A DNA stretch of 64,000 nucleotides, taken from contig NZ_ML142848.1 of assembly GCF_004138485.1 (NCBI RefSeq), positions 372,001 to 436,000 of the forward strand. The letters are read 5' to 3'. The notes under the pieces are model-generated. The model saw only the letters and a list, made by a program, of their open reading frames with translations, ran no database searches and was not told the DNA's origin. The stretch is from Peristeroidobacter soli (GTDB taxonomy: Bacteria; Pseudomonadota; Gammaproteobacteria; Steroidobacterales; Steroidobacteraceae). Shown piece by piece: positions 63,144-64,000 of the stretch; position 1 is the first letter of the stretch, and the number at the start of each line of letters is the position of its first letter. The position numbers were made by a program, and so were the translations under genes.

Positions 63144-64000
63144 TCAGACCGGGGCTGCGGGAGCTCCGCCAGCGGCGTGCGATTTCGCCGACTGACGCGC
63201 GCTGATGCCGTGCTTCTTGAGCAGCGTCTGCACGTGACTGCGATTCATGCCAATGTTCCTGGCGAGATCCGTCACGCGATAGTTCGCTTTGGCCAGGCAC
63301 TCCAGCAGATAGCTGCGCTCCGCTTCGTCACTGGCCTTGCGCTTGGCGTCGACCAGCGATGTCGCTGGCTCTACTTCGAGCTGTGCGGTCCGCTCCGGCA
63401 CTTTCGCACGCACGTTCTCCGGCAGATGCTCCAGATCCGCCGTCTCGGTCGCCAGGCACGAAATCCGAAAGATGATATTTCTCAGCTCGCGAATGTTTCC
63501 TGGATAGTCGTACGAGCTCAGGAAGCTGGTGAGCCGTCGCGACAGCTTCACGGGCTGGCGATTCAATCTCGACGAGGCTTCGTTCGAGAGATACTCGATC
63601 AGCACCGGAATTTCATCGCGCCGGTCACGCAGCGCCGGCAACGTCACTTGAATGATGCTGAGCCTGTAATAAAGATCCTCTCGGAATGTGCCGGCCTTGC
63701 ACATCTCGAGCAGATTCTTGTTGGTCGCCGCGACGATGCGCGCGTCGACACTGATGACCTGATCCGATCCGACCCGCTGGATCTCGTTGGACTGCAGGAC
63801 CCGTAGCAGCTTCACCTGCCCGATCAGCGGCAGCTCGCCGATCTCATCCAGAAAAATCGTCCCCCCGTTCGCCGCCTCGAACTTGCCGGCGCGATCCGTG
63901 CTCGCGCCGGTGAATGCGCCCCGCTTGTGTCCGAACAGCTCGGACTCGAGCAGGTTCTCTGGAATCGCGCCGCAGTTCACGGTGATGTACGGCCGATCGG
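63144..64000 (-). CDS. Sigma-54-dependent activator (AAA+ plus Fis-type HTH), N-terminus off the right edge
   Basis: The visible 285 residues hold most of the AAA+ domain and the DNA-binding end of an enhancer-binding protein. [15 protein letters not shown] carries the sigma-54 contact loop [18 protein letters not shown] is Walker [10 protein letters not shown] holds the arginine-finger region; [10 protein letters not shown] is sensor II. The Fis-type HTH is near the end ([20 protein letters not shown], then [12 protein letters not shown]). The Walker A motif and the sensory domain lie outside the window. It is directly upstream of a sigma-54 promoter and inverted repeat, so control of the peptide operon is very likely. 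Confidence 0.95.
   Translation of the reverse strand, partial: DRPYITVNCGAIPENLLESELFGHKRGAFTGASTDRAGKFEAANGGTIFLDEIGELPLIGQVKLLRVLQSNEIQRVGSDQVISVDARIVAATNKNLLEMCKAGTFREDLYYRLSIIQVTLPALRDRRDEIPVLIEYLSNEASSRLNRQPVKLSRRLTSFLSSYDYPGNIRELRNIIFRISCLATETADLEHLPENVRAKVPERTAQLEVEPATSLVDAKRKASDEAERSYLLECLAKANYRVTDLARNIGMNRSHVQTLLKKHGISARQSAKSHAAGGAPAAPV

Noticed and set aside
62905-63300. 131-residue minus-strand frame covering the sigma-54 promoter region
   Set aside because: It overlaps the end of the activator gene in another frame and covers the promoter and enhancer; composition is unlike the neighbouring proteins.
1-64000. CRISPR arrays, tRNA or rRNA genes, transposases, integrases, attachment sites
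   Set aside because: No regular repeat arrays, cloverleaf genes, transposase-like proteins or flanking direct repeats were recognised on reading both strands; short RNAs could still be missed by eye.

Overview
The window is GC-rich, densely packed proteobacterial chromosome with long operons, ATGA/TGATG start-stop overlaps, several TonB-dependent receptors, a FecI/FecR pair, a POT-type peptide transporter and a sigma-54 activator. This fits a metabolically versatile gammaproteobacterium, possibly of the Steroidobacter/Solimonas kind. The taxonomic guess is inference from gene content only; no rRNA, tRNA, CRISPR array, insertion sequence or prophage was seen.

Region A (1-34.7 kb) is a catabolic island for an oxidised, probably branched or alicyclic carbon skeleton. 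It has four large operons. (1) Carboxyltransferase, old-yellow-enzyme reductase and biotin carboxylase run leftwards. (2) P450, a double SnoaL-like protein and a MalT-like LuxR regulator run rightwards. (3) Acyl-CoA dehydrogenase, two MaoC-like proteins, a medium-chain reductase, an SDR, an APH-like kinase, an alpha-methylacyl-CoA racemase-like protein and an HSDL2-like SDR run rightwards, with a divergent thioesterase. (4) A ten-gene leftward operon holds aldehyde dehydrogenase, esterase, TonB receptor, thiolase-like protein, fused double acyl-CoA dehydrogenase, nitronate-monooxygenase-like flavoprotein, ADP-forming acyl-CoA synthetase, enoyl-CoA hydratase, Baeyer-Villiger monooxygenase and PQQ alcohol dehydrogenase. 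A TetR regulator and another SDR sit between. Three near-identical palindromes (CTATC-N4-GATAG core) stand upstream of these operons and probably define one regulon. A plausible chemistry is ketone to ester (BVMO), ester to alcohol plus acid (esterase), alcohol to acid (PQQ-ADH and ALDH), then CoA activation and beta-oxidation.

Region B (34.9-61.1 kb) looks built to capture and dismantle amide- or ester-linked, peptide-like or N-acylated compounds. A sigma factor/anti-sigma/TonB receptor cassette leads an operon with a secreted serine hydrolase, a D-aminoacylase-like amidohydrolase and a 1303-residue fusion of a penicillin acylase to a class C beta-lactamase-like domain. Other units carry an S33-type hydrolase, a threonine dehydratase, a YciI-like protein, a second TonB receptor with a NylB-like hydrolase and a CitMHS transporter, a further NylB-like hydrolase with an esterase, and a POT transporter with a class III aminotransferase, an NTF2-like protein and an Asp/Glu-racemase-like protein. 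The last two units each carry a perfect 9-bp-arm palindrome of the LysR type (T-N11-A) exactly 51 bases upstream of a TATAAA box. A LysR gene lies next to one of them.

Region C (62.2-64 kb) is a separate small module: a sigma-54 activator (cut by the right edge), an upstream inverted repeat, a near-consensus -24/-12 promoter, an 87-residue double-glycine-leader peptide gene, a strong hairpin and a small cysteine-rich lipoprotein gene. This looks like a regulated secreted-peptide system and, with the acylase/beta-lactamase fusion and the two palindrome regulons, is among the most novel content here.
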